From assembly GCF_018390595.1 (NCBI RefSeq), contig NZ_JAHBAV010000015.1:1-64000 (forward strand): a DNA stretch of 64,000 nucleotides, read 5' to 3'. The DNA is from Dietzia massiliensis. Lineage in GTDB: Bacteria; Actinomycetota; Actinomycetes; Mycobacteriales; Mycobacteriaceae. The notes under the pieces were generated by a model that was given only the letters and a program-made list of their open reading frames with translations, did not search any database and was not told the DNA's origin. The position numbers and the translations under genes are program-made. Shown here piece by piece: positions 10,446 through 19,387 of the stretch (the stretch's first letter is position 1; every line of letters begins with the position of its first letter).

Positions 10446-10924
10446 GCCGATCCGACGCGTCGGCCCACGACCCGGCGCTCGAGATCTCCGCGTCGGCCCT
10501 CGAGGAGCTGGCCCCACTGGACGTCCACGCGCTGTACCGACTGCGCGTGGACGTCTTCGTGGCCGAGCAGGACTGCCCGTACGCCGAGATCGACGACGTC
10601 GACGCCAACCCGGGCACCACTCATCTCCTCGCGCGGGCGTCGAGCGGTGAGCTGGTGGCGACGCTGCGCGTCTTCGGGGACGACTCCGCCGACGGCCTCA
10701 TGCACATCGGGCGCGTGTGTACGGCACCGTCCTGGCGGGGACGGGGGATCGCGGCCGGGCTGATCCGCCGGGCGTTGGAGCTGTGCGGTGACCGGCCGGT
10801 GGAGATCGGGGCCCAGGCCCACCTCGAGCAGTGGTACGAGCAGTTCGGATTCGTCCGGTGCGGGCCCGACTACCTCGACGGTCGGATCCCCCATCTGCCC
10901 ATGCGACGCGACCTCCTAGGATGA
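10442..10924 (+). CDS. GNAT N-acetyltransferase, ElaA family
   Basis: Acyl-CoA-dependent acetyltransferase of 160 aa. The [21 protein letters not shown] stretch (shown in pieces: [17 protein letters not shown]) is the ElaA signature, followed by the HLLAR strand, the acetyl-CoA loop [16 protein letters not shown] and a C-terminal [11 protein letters not shown]. Substrate of ElaA proteins is unknown. It shares four bases with the upstream membrane-protein gene, and the TrpB-like gene starts 37 bases downstream with its own RBS. Confidence 0.88.
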   Translation: MSRSDASAHDPALEISASALEELAPLDVHALYRLRVDVFVAEQDCPYAEIDDVDANPGTTHLLARASSGELVATLRVFGDDSADGLMHIGRVCTAPSWRGRGIAAGLIRRALELCGDRPVEIGAQAHLEQWYEQFGFVRCGPDYLDGRIPHLPMRRDLLG

Positions 10925-10961
10925 GACCAGGCTCACCCTTCGATCCCTTCCGAGGACACAC

Positions 10962-12284
10962 ATGACGTCTGACGCCCCCTCCGTCCCGCTGGTCAAGGCT
11001 CTCCTCCCCGAGAGCGAGATGCCGACGCACTGGTACAACATCCAGGCCGACCTGCCCGAGGCGATGGCGCCCCACCTGCACCCCGGAACCAGGGAGCCGC
11101 TCGGTCCCGAGGACCTGGCGCCCTTGTTCCCGATGGCGCTCATCGAGCAGGAGGTGACCGGTGAGCGGTACGTCGAGATCCCCGAGGCGGTCCGGGAGAT
11201 CTACCGGCTGTGGCGGCCGTCGCCGCTCATCCGTGCACGGCGCCTCGAGAAGGCGCTGGGCACCTCCGCCCGCATCTACTACAAGTACGAGGGCACCAGC
11301 CCCGTCGGTTCGCACAAGCCGAACACCGCGGTCGCGCAGGCGTACTACAACGCCGCGGAGGGCATCACCAAGCTGACCACCGAGACCGGCGCCGGCCAGT
11401 GGGGTGCGTCGCTCGCGTTCGCCGGGCAGGCCTTCGGCATCGAGGTCGAGGTGTGGCAGGTCAAGGCCTCGTTCGAGTCCAAGCCGTACCGACGGATGCT
11501 CATGGAGACCTTCGGCGCGTCCGTGCACCCGAGCCCCTCCGACCTCACCGAGGCCGGTCGTTCGTTCCTCGCCAAGGACCCCGACACCCCGGGCTCTCTC
11601 GGTATGGCCGTGTCCGAGGCCGTCGAGGTGGCTGCCGGAGATCCCGAGGCCCGTTACTCCCTGGGCTCGGTGCTCAACCACGTGTGCCTGCACCAGACCG
11701 TGATCGGCGAAGAGGCCATCAAGCAGCTGGCGATGTTCGGCGAGGGCGCTCCGGACTACGTCTACGGCTGCGCCGGCGGTGGCTCCAACCTCGCCGGGCT
11801 GGCGTTCCCGTTCATCCGGGAGAACCTCGCCGGCGCCGCGACCCGGATCGTCGCGGTCGAGCCCACGGCCTGCCCGTCGCTGACGGAGGGCGAGTTCCGC
11901 TACGACCACGGTGACGTCGCCGGCCTCACCCCGCTGATGAAGATGTACACCCTCGGCCAGGACTTCGTCCCGGATCCCATCCACTCCGGCGGCCTGCGCT
12001 ACCACGGCATGGCGCCGCTGGTCAGCCACGTCAAGCACCTCGGCCTGCTCGACTCGATGGCGGTGGAGCAGAACGTCGCGTTCGCGGCCGGCGTCGAGTT
12101 CGCCAAGGCGGAGGGCATCGTGCCCGCCCCCGAGTCGACCCACGCGCTGGCCGGCGCCATGGCGAAGGCCCGCGAGCACACCCGCGAGGCCGGCACCGGG
12201 CCGTCGATCGTGATCGGCCTGTCCGGTCACGGCTTCCTCGACCTGCCCGCGTACGAGTCGTTCGTCCGCGGCGAGCTGGGCTGA
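10962..12284 (+). CDS. TrpB2-type pyridoxal-phosphate-dependent tryptophan synthase beta chain
   Basis: PLP enzyme of 440 aa, the length of the TrpB2 group (classical TrpB is near 400). The Schiff-base lysine lies in GSHKPNTA at about residue 114, and the phosphate-binding GCAGGGSN loop is near 268. Stand-alone TrpB2 proteins condense indole and serine to tryptophan, or act in other PLP chemistry. No trpA, trpC or other tryptophan gene is nearby, so its partner and its precise role are open. GAGGA six bases before the ATG sets the start. Confidence 0.9.
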   Translation: MTSDAPSVPLVKALLPESEMPTHWYNIQADLPEAMAPHLHPGTREPLGPEDLAPLFPMALIEQEVTGERYVEIPEAVREIYRLWRPSPLIRARRLEKALGTSARIYYKYEGTSPVGSHKPNTAVAQAYYNAAEGITKLTTETGAGQWGASLAFAGQAFGIEVEVWQVKASFESKPYRRMLMETFGASVHPSPSDLTEAGRSFLAKDPDTPGSLGMAVSEAVEVAAGDPEARYSLGSVLNHVCLHQTVIGEEAIKQLAMFGEGAPDYVYGCAGGGSNLAGLAFPFIRENLAGAATRIVAVEPTACPSLTEGEFRYDHGDVAGLTPLMKMYTLGQDFVPDPIHSGGLRYHGMAPLVSHVKHLGLLDSMAVEQNVAFAAGVEFAKAEGIVPAPESTHALAGAMAKAREHTREAGTGPSIVIGLSGHGFLDLPAYESFVRGELG

Positions 12285-12357
12285 CGCGCCGGACGGGGCC
12301 CGCGCCCCACACCAGACCACCAATCACGTTCCCTACCCTCGATAAAGGAGCCCCCAA

Positions 12358-13287
12358 TTGACCAAGACCATCGAGTTCACCGATCGGGTCGCGATCGTCA
12401 CCGGTGCGGCCGGCGGCCTGGGCCGCGCGTACGCCCTCGCGCTGGCCGAGCGTGGTGCCAAGGTCGTCGTCAACGACCTCGGCGGCGATGTCCGCGGTGA
12501 GGGCGGGTCGCCGTCGCTGGCGCAGCAGGTCGTCGAGGAGATCACCGCGGCCGGCGGCGAGGCGATCGTGGACGGCAGCGACATCACCGACGAGGCCGCC
12601 GTCGAGGCCATGGTGTCGACGGTCATGGAGAAGTGGGGCCGGATCGACATCCTCATCAACAACGCCGGCATCCTGCGCGACAAGTCCTTCGCCAAGATGG
12701 AGCCGGCGGACTTCCGCAAGGTCGTCGAGGTCCACCTCATGGGCTCGGTGAACTGCACCAAGGCGGTCTGGCCGCACATGGCCGAGGCGGGCTACGGCCG
12801 CATCCTCATGACCACGTCCTCCTCGGGCATCTACGGCAACTTCGGCCAGGCCAACTACGCCGCGGCCAAGTCGGGGCTGGTCGGCCTGATGAACGTCCTG
12901 GCCATCGAGGGCGAGAAGAAGAACATCAAGGTCAACTCCATCGCGCCCACCGCGGCGACCCGCATGACCGAGGATCTCCTGCCCCAGCGGGTGCTGGACA
13001 TCATGGGCCCCGAGACCATCGCGCCGGGCGCCCTGTTCATGGTCAGCGAGGACGCCCCCACCAAGACGATCCTCGGTGCCGGCGCCGGCGTGTTCGCGGT
13101 GTCGCAGATGGTCGAGAGCCGGGGCGTCTACCTGCCCGAGGGTGCGCGGACCCCCGAGGTGGTGGCCGAGCGCTGGGCCGAGATCGCCGACGTCACCGAC
13201 GCCAACCCCCTCGAGGGCGCCTTCGAGCAGACCTCCAAGTACGCCGCGCTGGCCGCCCGCGAGCTCGGCCTGCACCTGGAGAGCTGA
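12358..13287 (+). CDS. Short-chain dehydrogenase (3-hydroxyacyl-CoA dehydrogenase / HSD17B4-like)
   Basis: SDR oxidoreductase of 309 aa. The cofactor loop TGAAGGLGRAYA is near residue 16, the NNAG motif near 100, and the catalytic Ser (TTSSSG) and Tyr-x3-Lys (NYAAAKSG) near 150-170. The long acyl-type C-terminus and the VVVNDLGGD segment resemble the dehydrogenase part of peroxisomal multifunctional enzyme type 2 and actinobacterial steroid/fatty-acid catabolic SDRs, so a beta-oxidation step is likely. The start is TTG, supported by AAAGGAG eight bases upstream; no alternative ATG nearby fits the N-terminal strand. The substrate is not determinable. Confidence 0.87.
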   Translation: MTKTIEFTDRVAIVTGAAGGLGRAYALALAERGAKVVVNDLGGDVRGEGGSPSLAQQVVEEITAAGGEAIVDGSDITDEAAVEAMVSTVMEKWGRIDILINNAGILRDKSFAKMEPADFRKVVEVHLMGSVNCTKAVWPHMAEAGYGRILMTTSSSGIYGNFGQANYAAAKSGLVGLMNVLAIEGEKKNIKVNSIAPTAATRMTEDLLPQRVLDIMGPETIAPGALFMVSEDAPTKTILGAGAGVFAVSQMVESRGVYLPEGARTPEVVAERWAEIADVTDANPLEGAFEQTSKYAALAARELGLHLES

Positions 13288-13337
13288 CCGGCCGGGGCGG
13301 CCGGGCGGCGCGGATGACGCCGGCGGCCGGCCGCGGG

Positions 13338-15209
13338 TCACTCCTGGTCGGCGAACTGCGTCTCGTACAGCTCCGCGTACCGCCCGCCGCCCGCGAGCAG
13401 CTCGGCGTGGGTACCCGACTCCACCACGCGCCCCGCCTCGAGGACGAGGATACGGTCCGCGGCCCGGACGGTCGACAGTCGGTGCGCGATCACCAGCGAC
13501 GTCCGGTCGGACATCGCCTCCGTCAGCGCCTCCTGGACCGCGGACTCGTTGGTCGAGTCCAGCGCGCTCGTCGCCTCGTCCAACACCACGACCGACGGCT
13601 CCGCGATGAGCAGCCGCGCGATGGTCAGGCGCTGACGCTCTCCGCCCGACAGCCGGTACCCGCGGTCCCCGATGACCGTGTCGAGGCCGTCGGGCAGCGA
13701 CGCGACCAGGCCTTCGAGCCGGGACCGGCGCAGCGCGTCCCACACGAGATCGTCGGTGACCTCCGGGCGCGCGAAGGTGAGGTTCGCGCGGATCGTGTCG
13801 TGGAAGAGGTGGCCGTCCTGGGTGACCATGCCGACCGTCCGACGGAGCGACGACGACGTGACGTCACGCACGTCCAGGCCCGCGACACGCACCGCGCCCG
13901 AGTCGACGTCGTACAGGCGGGGCAGGAGCGACGCGATGGTCGACTTCCCGGCTCCCGACGACCCGACGAGCGCCACCATCTCGCCCGGCGCCGCGCGGAA
14001 CGAGATCCCGTGCAGCACCTCCTGCCCGCCGCGGGTGTCGAGGACCGCGACCTCCTCCAGCGAGGCCAGCGAGATCTTGTCCGCCGAGGGGTAGGAGAAG
14101 TGGACGTCGTCGAACTCGATGGTCGCCGGGCCCTCGAGGATGTCGACGGCGTCGGGGGCGTCGGAGATCAGGGGCTCCAGGTCGAGGACCTCGAAGACCC
14201 GCTCGAAGCTGACAATGGCCGTGACGATGTCCATCGGGGCGTTGGCCAGCGCCGTCAACGGGCCGTAGAGACGGGTGAGCAGTAGCGCCAGCGCGACCAC
14301 CGACCCGGCGTCCAGCCCGCCGTTGAGGGCGAACCACCCGCCCAGCCCGTAGACCAGCGCCAGGGCGAGAGTGGACACGAGCGTGAGCGAGTTCATGAAC
14401 ACGCTCATCAACAAGGCGGTGCGCACCCCGATGCCGCGGACCCGCCCGGCGCGTGCCGCGAACTCCGCCGACTCCGCGGAGGGCCGGCCGAAGAGCTTGA
14501 CCAGGGTCGCGCCACCGGCGTTGAAGCGCTCTGTCATCTGGTCGTTCATCGACGCGTTGAGGTCCGAGGCCTCGCGACGGAGCCGGGCCAGACGCTTACC
14601 GACGTACCGGGCGGGGAACAGGAAGATCGGTAGCAGGAGCACCGACAGCACGGTGAGCTGCCAGTTGATGCCGGCCATCACCGCCAGGGTGAGGACCAGC
14701 TGCACCAGGTTGGACACCACCCCGGAGAGGGTGTCGGAGAAGGCCCGTTGGGCACCCATGACGTCGTTGTTGAGGCGACTGACCAGGGCGCCGGTGCGGG
14801 TCCGCATGAAGAACGCGACCGGCATCGTCTGCACGTGGTCGAACACCGCGCGACGCAGGTCGAGGATCAGGCTCTCGCCGATCCGCGCCGACCACAGCCG
14901 GGTGAACACGGCCGCCACCGCCTCGACGACGCCGATCACGGCGATGAGGACCGCGAGCCCGACGACCACCTGGACCGGCGAGGCATCGACGATCGCGGTC
15001 ACCACCCGGCCCGCGAGCACGGGGGTCAGGACCGCCAGCGACGCCCCGAAGACGGAGAGGATGAGGAAGACGACGATCCGCCGCGTGTGTGGGCGCGCGA
15101 ACTGCCCGATCCGGCGGAAGTTCTCGCGGGTGAAGACACTCCGGTCAAGCGAGATGCCGTTGTTCTCGGCCCGGTACAGCGTCCGCATGGCGGCCATGTG
15201 CATGGACAA
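13338..15209 (-). CDS. ABC transporter, fused permease and ATPase (multidrug/lipid exporter type)
   Basis: Half-size ABC exporter of 623 aa. Six membrane helices lie in about residues 35-340, followed by a nucleotide-binding domain with Walker A GSSGAGKST, Q-loop TQDGHLF, signature LSGGERQR, Walker B VVVLDEATSALD and the H-loop IAHRLST. It would work as a homodimer. I start at TTG because GAGGAG lies nine bases before it; in-frame ATGs two, four and seven codons later are alternatives. The substrate is unknown. It is divergent from alkB across 236 bases that carry palindromes, so the two could share regulation. Confidence 0.9.
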   Translation of the reverse strand: MSMHMAAMRTLYRAENNGISLDRSVFTRENFRRIGQFARPHTRRIVVFLILSVFGASLAVLTPVLAGRVVTAIVDASPVQVVVGLAVLIAVIGVVEAVAAVFTRLWSARIGESLILDLRRAVFDHVQTMPVAFFMRTRTGALVSRLNNDVMGAQRAFSDTLSGVVSNLVQLVLTLAVMAGINWQLTVLSVLLLPIFLFPARYVGKRLARLRREASDLNASMNDQMTERFNAGGATLVKLFGRPSAESAEFAARAGRVRGIGVRTALLMSVFMNSLTLVSTLALALVYGLGGWFALNGGLDAGSVVALALLLTRLYGPLTALANAPMDIVTAIVSFERVFEVLDLEPLISDAPDAVDILEGPATIEFDDVHFSYPSADKISLASLEEVAVLDTRGGQEVLHGISFRAAPGEMVALVGSSGAGKSTIASLLPRLYDVDSGAVRVAGLDVRDVTSSSLRRTVGMVTQDGHLFHDTIRANLTFARPEVTDDLVWDALRRSRLEGLVASLPDGLDTVIGDRGYRLSGGERQRLTIARLLIAEPSVVVLDEATSALDSTNESAVQEALTEAMSDRTSLVIAHRLSTVRAADRILVLEAGRVVESGTHAELLAGGGRYAELYETQFADQE

Positions 15210-15445
15210 GCCGGGCCACTCCTCTCACGCCGGTCGAGGGGTGTACCGACGACACCTCCGTACAACCCGGCCGGTGCCCGACCTATTCCGGCCCGGGTCG
15301 GAGATCGCGGGTCCTCGTCGTCGTCATCATCAAGGCCTTCTGGACAAAGACCGACCGTATGTCTAGACACGGCGCGGGTTTTTGTCTAATGTCGAGTGCA
15401 ACACAGTGGCGTATGCCACACACTGTTGATTCGGAGGTCGTCACG
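15210..15445. promoter_or_regulatory. Divergent control region between the ABC exporter and the alkane hydroxylase
   Basis: This intergenic region holds the perfect palindrome TGTCTAGACA (15360-15369), a further TGTCTA half-site (15383-15388) and the inverted repeat GTGGC-GTAT-GCCAC (15406-15419), all within 90 bases upstream of the alkane hydroxylase ATG. GGAGG at 15432-15436 is its ribosome-binding site. The TetR gene downstream of the hydroxylase is the obvious candidate to bind here, as known for AlkX in Dietzia. Which palindrome is the operator is not established from sequence. Confidence 0.55.
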
Positions 15446-16972
15446 ATGTCCAGCACCGAGTACATCCGCCCCACGGACGGGGCCGATGAGCACCAGGCGC
15501 CTCACGCGCATCATGACCATCACGGACACGACCATCACGGGCACGACCACGCGGACGTCGAGCCGTACGCGTGGACCGACGCGAAGCGCTACCTGTGGCT
15601 GCTCGGAGTGATCCCCGCGATGGGCCTGTTCCTCTCCATGCCGTTCGTCGCCGGCTTCAACGCCCTCGGCTGGGAGATCCCCGCGACCATCGCGTGGTTC
15701 CTGCTGCCGTTCCTCGTCTACGTCGCCATCCCGCTCGGCGACCTGGCGATCGGCGCCGACGGGGAGAACCCGCCGGACGAGGTCATGGACAAGCTCGAGG
15801 CCGACCCGTTCTACCGGTGGTGCACCTACCTGTACATCCCGTTCCAGTACGCCTCGCTCATCGCCGCCTGCTACCTCTGGACCGCCGACGACCTGTCGTG
15901 GCTCGGCTACGACGGCGGCCTGGGCGTCACCGCCTCCATCGGCGTCGCCTGGACCGTGGCCATCACCGGCGGCATCGGCATCAACACCGCTCACGAGCTC
16001 GGCCACAAGATCGCCGGCAGCGAGAAGTGGCTGTCCAAGGTCGCGCTCGCCACCACCGGTTACGGCCACTTCTTCATCGAGCACAACCGCGGCCACCACG
16101 CGCGCGTCGCCACTCCGGAGGACCCCGCCAGCTCCCGCTTCGGAGAGTCCTTCTGGGCGTTCCTGCCGCGCAGCGTCGTGGGCTCGCTCCGCTCGGCGTG
16201 GTCGCTCGAGTCCGAGCGTCTCGGTCGCCTGGGCAAGAGCCCGTGGACCCTCCGCAACGACAACCTCAACGCCTGGCTCATGACCGTCGTGCTGTTCGGC
16301 GCGCTCATCGCGATCTTCGGGTGGGAGGTCGCCCCCTGGCTGATCGTGCAGGCGATCTTCGGGTTCTCCCTCCTCGAGGTCGTCAACTACCTCGAGCACT
16401 ACGGACTGCTCCGCCAGAAGACCTCGGCCGGTCGGTACCAGCGCTGCCGCCCCGAGCACTCCTGGAACTCCGACCACCTGGTGACCAACATCTTCCTGTA
16501 CCACCTGCAGCGCCACTCGGACCACCACGCCAACCCGATGCGCCGCTACCAGATGCTCCGCAGCTTCGAGCAGGCCCCGCAGCTGCCGTCCGGGTACGCG
16601 ACGATGATGGTCATCGCCTACATCCCGCCGCTGTGGCGGAAGGTCATGGACAAGCGCGTCCTCGACCACTACGACGGCGACATCACCCGCGCGAACATCC
16701 AGCCCTCCAAGCGGGAGAAGATCCTCGCCCACTACGGGGCCGGCTCGACCGCGGTGGCGGAGAAGATCATCGCCGACACCGACATCGCGACCGACCAGAC
16801 CTCGCCCACCGGTGAGTACGTGTGCCCCAACTGCGGGAACCACTACTCCGAGGCCGCCGGCCTCCCGCGCGAGGGCTTCCCGCCCGGCACCCCGTGGTCG
16901 GCCATCCCCGACTCCTGGCAGTGCTCGGACTGCGGCGTGCGCGACAAGGTCGACTTCCTGCCGGTGAAGTGA
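15446..16972 (+). CDS. alkW1: Alkane 1-monooxygenase fused to rubredoxin (AlkB-Rd, AlkW1 type)
   Basis: Membrane di-iron hydroxylase that oxidises the terminal carbon of n-alkanes, with its electron donor rubredoxin fused at the C-terminus; 508 aa. The AlkB part has the eight-histidine motifs HELGHK, EHNRGHH, the NYLEHYGL helix and LQRHSDHH. The last 55 residues are a rubredoxin with CPNC and CSDC iron ligands. The N-terminus is unusual: about residues 17-34 are a run of His/Asp (HAHHDHHGHDHHGHDH) before the first helix. The ATG is fixed by GGAGG nine bases upstream; an upstream in-frame ATG would place coding sequence over the palindromic control region. The fusion followed by a TetR gene is the alkW1-alkX layout of Dietzia. 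Confidence 0.93.
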   Translation: MSSTEYIRPTDGADEHQAPHAHHDHHGHDHHGHDHADVEPYAWTDAKRYLWLLGVIPAMGLFLSMPFVAGFNALGWEIPATIAWFLLPFLVYVAIPLGDLAIGADGENPPDEVMDKLEADPFYRWCTYLYIPFQYASLIAACYLWTADDLSWLGYDGGLGVTASIGVAWTVAITGGIGINTAHELGHKIAGSEKWLSKVALATTGYGHFFIEHNRGHHARVATPEDPASSRFGESFWAFLPRSVVGSLRSAWSLESERLGRLGKSPWTLRNDNLNAWLMTVVLFGALIAIFGWEVAPWLIVQAIFGFSLLEVVNYLEHYGLLRQKTSAGRYQRCRPEHSWNSDHLVTNIFLYHLQRHSDHHANPMRRYQMLRSFEQAPQLPSGYATMMVIAYIPPLWRKVMDKRVLDHYDGDITRANIQPSKREKILAHYGAGSTAVAEKIIADTDIATDQTSPTGEYVCPNCGNHYSEAAGLPREGFPPGTPWSAIPDSWQCSDCGVRDKVDFLPVK

Positions 16973-17031
16973 CCCCCGCGTACGGGGTGGGAACCCGGCC
17001 CTCCCCCGCCCGGAACCGGGTATCCGCAACA

Positions 17032-17676
17032 ATGGACACCATGCCCCGTCACCGCCAGACCAGTGACCGACCCTCCCCCGCGGACGCGCGCGGGGAGCGT
17101 CGGCCGCTCCGCAGCACCGTGTTCGAGGCCATGCACGAGCTCCTGGGCTCGCGCGACTGGTCCGCGGTCACCATGTCCGACGTCGCCAAAGCCGCCGGGC
17201 TGAGTCGGCAGACCCTCTACAGCACGTTCGGCAACCGGCAGGGTCTGGCGCAGGCGTACGCGCTGCAACTGTCCGAGACGTTCGCCGGTGAGATCCGCGA
17301 CTCCATCATCCGGTACCCCGGACAGATAGAGACCGCGCTGCGCGAGGGCATCAACGGCTTCCTGCTCTCCAGCCAGCGCGACCCGCTCATCCGGGCCCTG
17401 CTCACCGGGGATATCAAGCCCGAACTGCTGCGGCTCATCACCACCGAGGCCGGCCCGCTGATCGAGCGCGCCACCGAGGTGCTCACCCCCGCCCTCGCCG
17501 AGAGCTGGATGCGGATCGAGGAGTCACAGGCCAGGTTGGCGGCCTCCATCATCGCCCGCATCGGCATCAGCTTCATCTCGCTGCCGCCCGAGGACCCCGA
17601 CCAGCTGGCCTCCGGCCTGACCGAGGTCATCGCGCCGTACCTGCAGAAGGTCGTCCAGGTGGACCTACCGAGCTGA
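17032..17676 (+). CDS. alkX: TetR-family regulator, AlkX-like
   Basis: Transcriptional repressor of 214 aa. The N-terminal helix-turn-helix reads MSDVAKAAGLSRQTLY followed by FGNRQGL (about residues 47-70), and the ligand domain is helical. Sixty bases separate it from the alkane hydroxylase and there is no terminator between, so they are probably one transcript. In Dietzia sp. DQ12-45-1b the equivalent regulator represses alkW1 and is released by fatty acids; transferring that role here is inference. An ATG nine bases further on (17041) is an equally good start, since neither has a clear ribosome-binding site. Confidence 0.83.
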   Translation: MDTMPRHRQTSDRPSPADARGERRPLRSTVFEAMHELLGSRDWSAVTMSDVAKAAGLSRQTLYSTFGNRQGLAQAYALQLSETFAGEIRDSIIRYPGQIETALREGINGFLLSSQRDPLIRALLTGDIKPELLRLITTEAGPLIERATEVLTPALAESWMRIEESQARLAASIIARIGISFISLPPEDPDQLASGLTEVIAPYLQKVVQVDLPS

Positions 17677-17688
17677 GGGCCCGGTGCC

Positions 17689-18447
17689 CTATGCCCCGTC
17701 CCCGAGCATCGACTCGGTGCCCGGCTGACCCGGGACCGGCACGCTCGCCTCCAGGAACAGCCCACGCGCCTCCACGCACAGACGCTCGCCGGCGTGGATC
17801 GTCGCGTGCGTCCACGTCTTGCGGCCCTCGCGCTCCTGGACCCACGCGCGGAACGACAGCGGCTCGAGCAGCGGGGTGGGCGACCGGTAGTCGATCTCAT
17901 AGTGCGCGGTCATCCCGAAACGGCCGCCCCAGTGGTTGGCGAACCCCATCATGTGGTCGATGATCAGGGCGCTGATACCCCCGTGGACACACCCGGGAGG
18001 GCCCTGGTAGACGGGGCCCAGCGTCACCTCGGCCCGCACCGAGCCATCATCGCAGCCGTAGAACTGCACCGGCGGGGCGAGCGGGTTCTCCGGCCCGGCG
18101 ACCGGGTTCGACCGGCGGGTGCCCGCGCCCGTCCACATGATCTCCAGCCGCTTCGCCGGCGACGGGACACGCGGTTCGAGCAGGTCAGCCACCTCGGCCA
18201 GGCGGTCGGCGATGTCCCCGAGCTCGACGTCCGAGTGCGCCAACGCCGCTGTCGCCTCACGGAGCCGACGCAGCTCGGCCACCGCCCGGTCGAGGTCGGG
18301 ATCCGCCGGCGGCAGCTCCGGGGTGGGGATCGGTTCGAACGTCTCGCCCAGTCGCTTCCGCGCCGCCTCGAGGGAGAAATCCTCGTTCGGACCCAGCTTC
18401 GGCAGGGGCACGCCGCCGAATCCGGGACTATCGCTCTGTTTAGTCAT
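17689..18447 (-). CDS. PaaI-like hotdog-fold thioesterase, paralogue 1
   Basis: Acyl-CoA thioesterase-like protein of 252 aa. The N-terminal 100 residues are helical and charged; the hotdog domain follows with the diagnostic GPPGCVHGG at about 150-158, then a long helix (IDHMMGFAN) and the YRSPTPL strand. Two paralogues lie at 19388-20050 and 20144-20863 with the same GPPGCVHGG core. I use the ATG, not the GTG seven codons upstream, because the latter overlaps the divergent SDR gene and TACCCT sits six bases before the ATG, as expected for a leaderless message. The substrate is unknown; the neighbours suggest steroid or fatty acyl-CoA catabolism. Confidence 0.82.
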   Translation of the reverse strand: MTKQSDSPGFGGVPLPKLGPNEDFSLEAARKRLGETFEPIPTPELPPADPDLDRAVAELRRLREATAALAHSDVELGDIADRLAEVADLLEPRVPSPAKRLEIMWTGAGTRRSNPVAGPENPLAPPVQFYGCDDGSVRAEVTLGPVYQGPPGCVHGGISALIIDHMMGFANHWGGRFGMTAHYEIDYRSPTPLLEPLSFRAWVQEREGRKTWTHATIHAGERLCVEARGLFLEASVPVPGQPGTESMLGDGA

Positions 18448-18461
18448 ACTCTTAGGGTATG
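18445..18461. promoter_or_regulatory. Overlapping divergent leaderless promoters in a quasi-palindrome
   Basis: The 17 bases CATACTCTTAGGGTATG contain the ATG of both flanking genes, one on each strand, with 11 bases between them. Reading plus, TACTCT is six bases from ATG; reading minus, TACCCT is six bases from ATG. Both match the actinobacterial -10 pattern TANNNT at leaderless spacing, so two RNA polymerases could not occupy it at once. Confidence 0.6.
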
Positions 18462-19277
18462 TCGACACCTGTCAATTCGAAGCCGTTCGATCCTGCTACC
18501 TATGGCCCCTGGGCCCTCGTCGTGGGCGGAAGTGAGGGCGTGGGCGCCGAGATCGCCTTCCGCCTCGCCGATCAGGGGGTGTCCACGGTCCTCGTCGCCC
18601 GTAAGACCGGGCCCCTCGAGGAGACCGCCGAGGCCGTGCGCGCGAAGGGCGTCGAGTGCCGGACCCTGTCCGTCGACCTCACCGAGCCCGGTGCCACCGA
18701 GGGCATCGCCGCGGCCTGCGAGGGCCTCGACCTCGGCCTGATCGTGCTCAACGCCGGCGCCAACACCTACGGCTCGGAGTTCGTCGAGTCGGACATGGCG
18801 CAGGTGCAGAAGGTCATCGACCTCAACATCACCTCGCCGATGCAGATCATCCGCCAGTTCGGCCCCGGCCTCAAGGCCCGCGGCCGCGGCGGGATCGTCG
18901 TGATGGGATCGATGGCCGGCTACCTCGGTCACGCCGACATGAGCGTCTACTCCGCGGCGAAGGCGTTCAGCCGCGTCTTCGTCGAGGGCCTGTGGCTGGA
19001 GATGCGCGAGTACGGCGTGGACGTCGTCGAGGTCATCCTCGGTGTCGTCCGCACCCCCGCGATGGTGCGCGCCGGCCTGGACATGGACCTGCCCGGCTTC
19101 ACCGTCAGCGAGCCCGAGGAGGTCGCCGAGGAGGTCCTGGCGTCCATCGGCAACGGGCCGATCCACGTCTGTGGCGGCGAGAACAACCGCAAGGGCGTCG
19201 AGTTCTCCTCCGGCGTCGACCGCGGCCGGATCGTGGCCGGATCCCACAAGCGGATGAAGGCCCTCCGCGGGAACTGA
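18459..19277 (+). CDS. Short-chain dehydrogenase/reductase
   Basis: SDR oxidoreductase of 272 aa. Instead of the classical TGxxxGIG loop it has VGGSEGVGAE (about residues 16-25); NAGAN is near 105, the catalytic serine in VVMGSMAG near 150 and the Tyr-x3-Lys pair in YSAAKAF near 164. The nearest named families are 17-beta-hydroxysteroid or ketoreductase SDRs. It is divergent from a thioesterase gene with just 11 bases between the start codons and is apparently leaderless. The substrate cannot be stated. Confidence 0.85.
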   Translation: MSTPVNSKPFDPATYGPWALVVGGSEGVGAEIAFRLADQGVSTVLVARKTGPLEETAEAVRAKGVECRTLSVDLTEPGATEGIAAACEGLDLGLIVLNAGANTYGSEFVESDMAQVQKVIDLNITSPMQIIRQFGPGLKARGRGGIVVMGSMAGYLGHADMSVYSAAKAFSRVFVEGLWLEMREYGVDVVEVILGVVRTPAMVRAGLDMDLPGFTVSEPEEVAEEVLASIGNGPIHVCGGENNRKGVEFSSGVDRGRIVAGSHKRMKALRGN

Positions 19278-19387
19278 CCCCCCGGGTCCCGGGCGCGCTC
19301 CGGGGTCACCGGCGCGGGGACATCCCGCACCGGTGGGCCCCGGGGCGCGCTGCTGTGTCGGGAAGGGCGCGCCGGCCGGGGCCTCGG

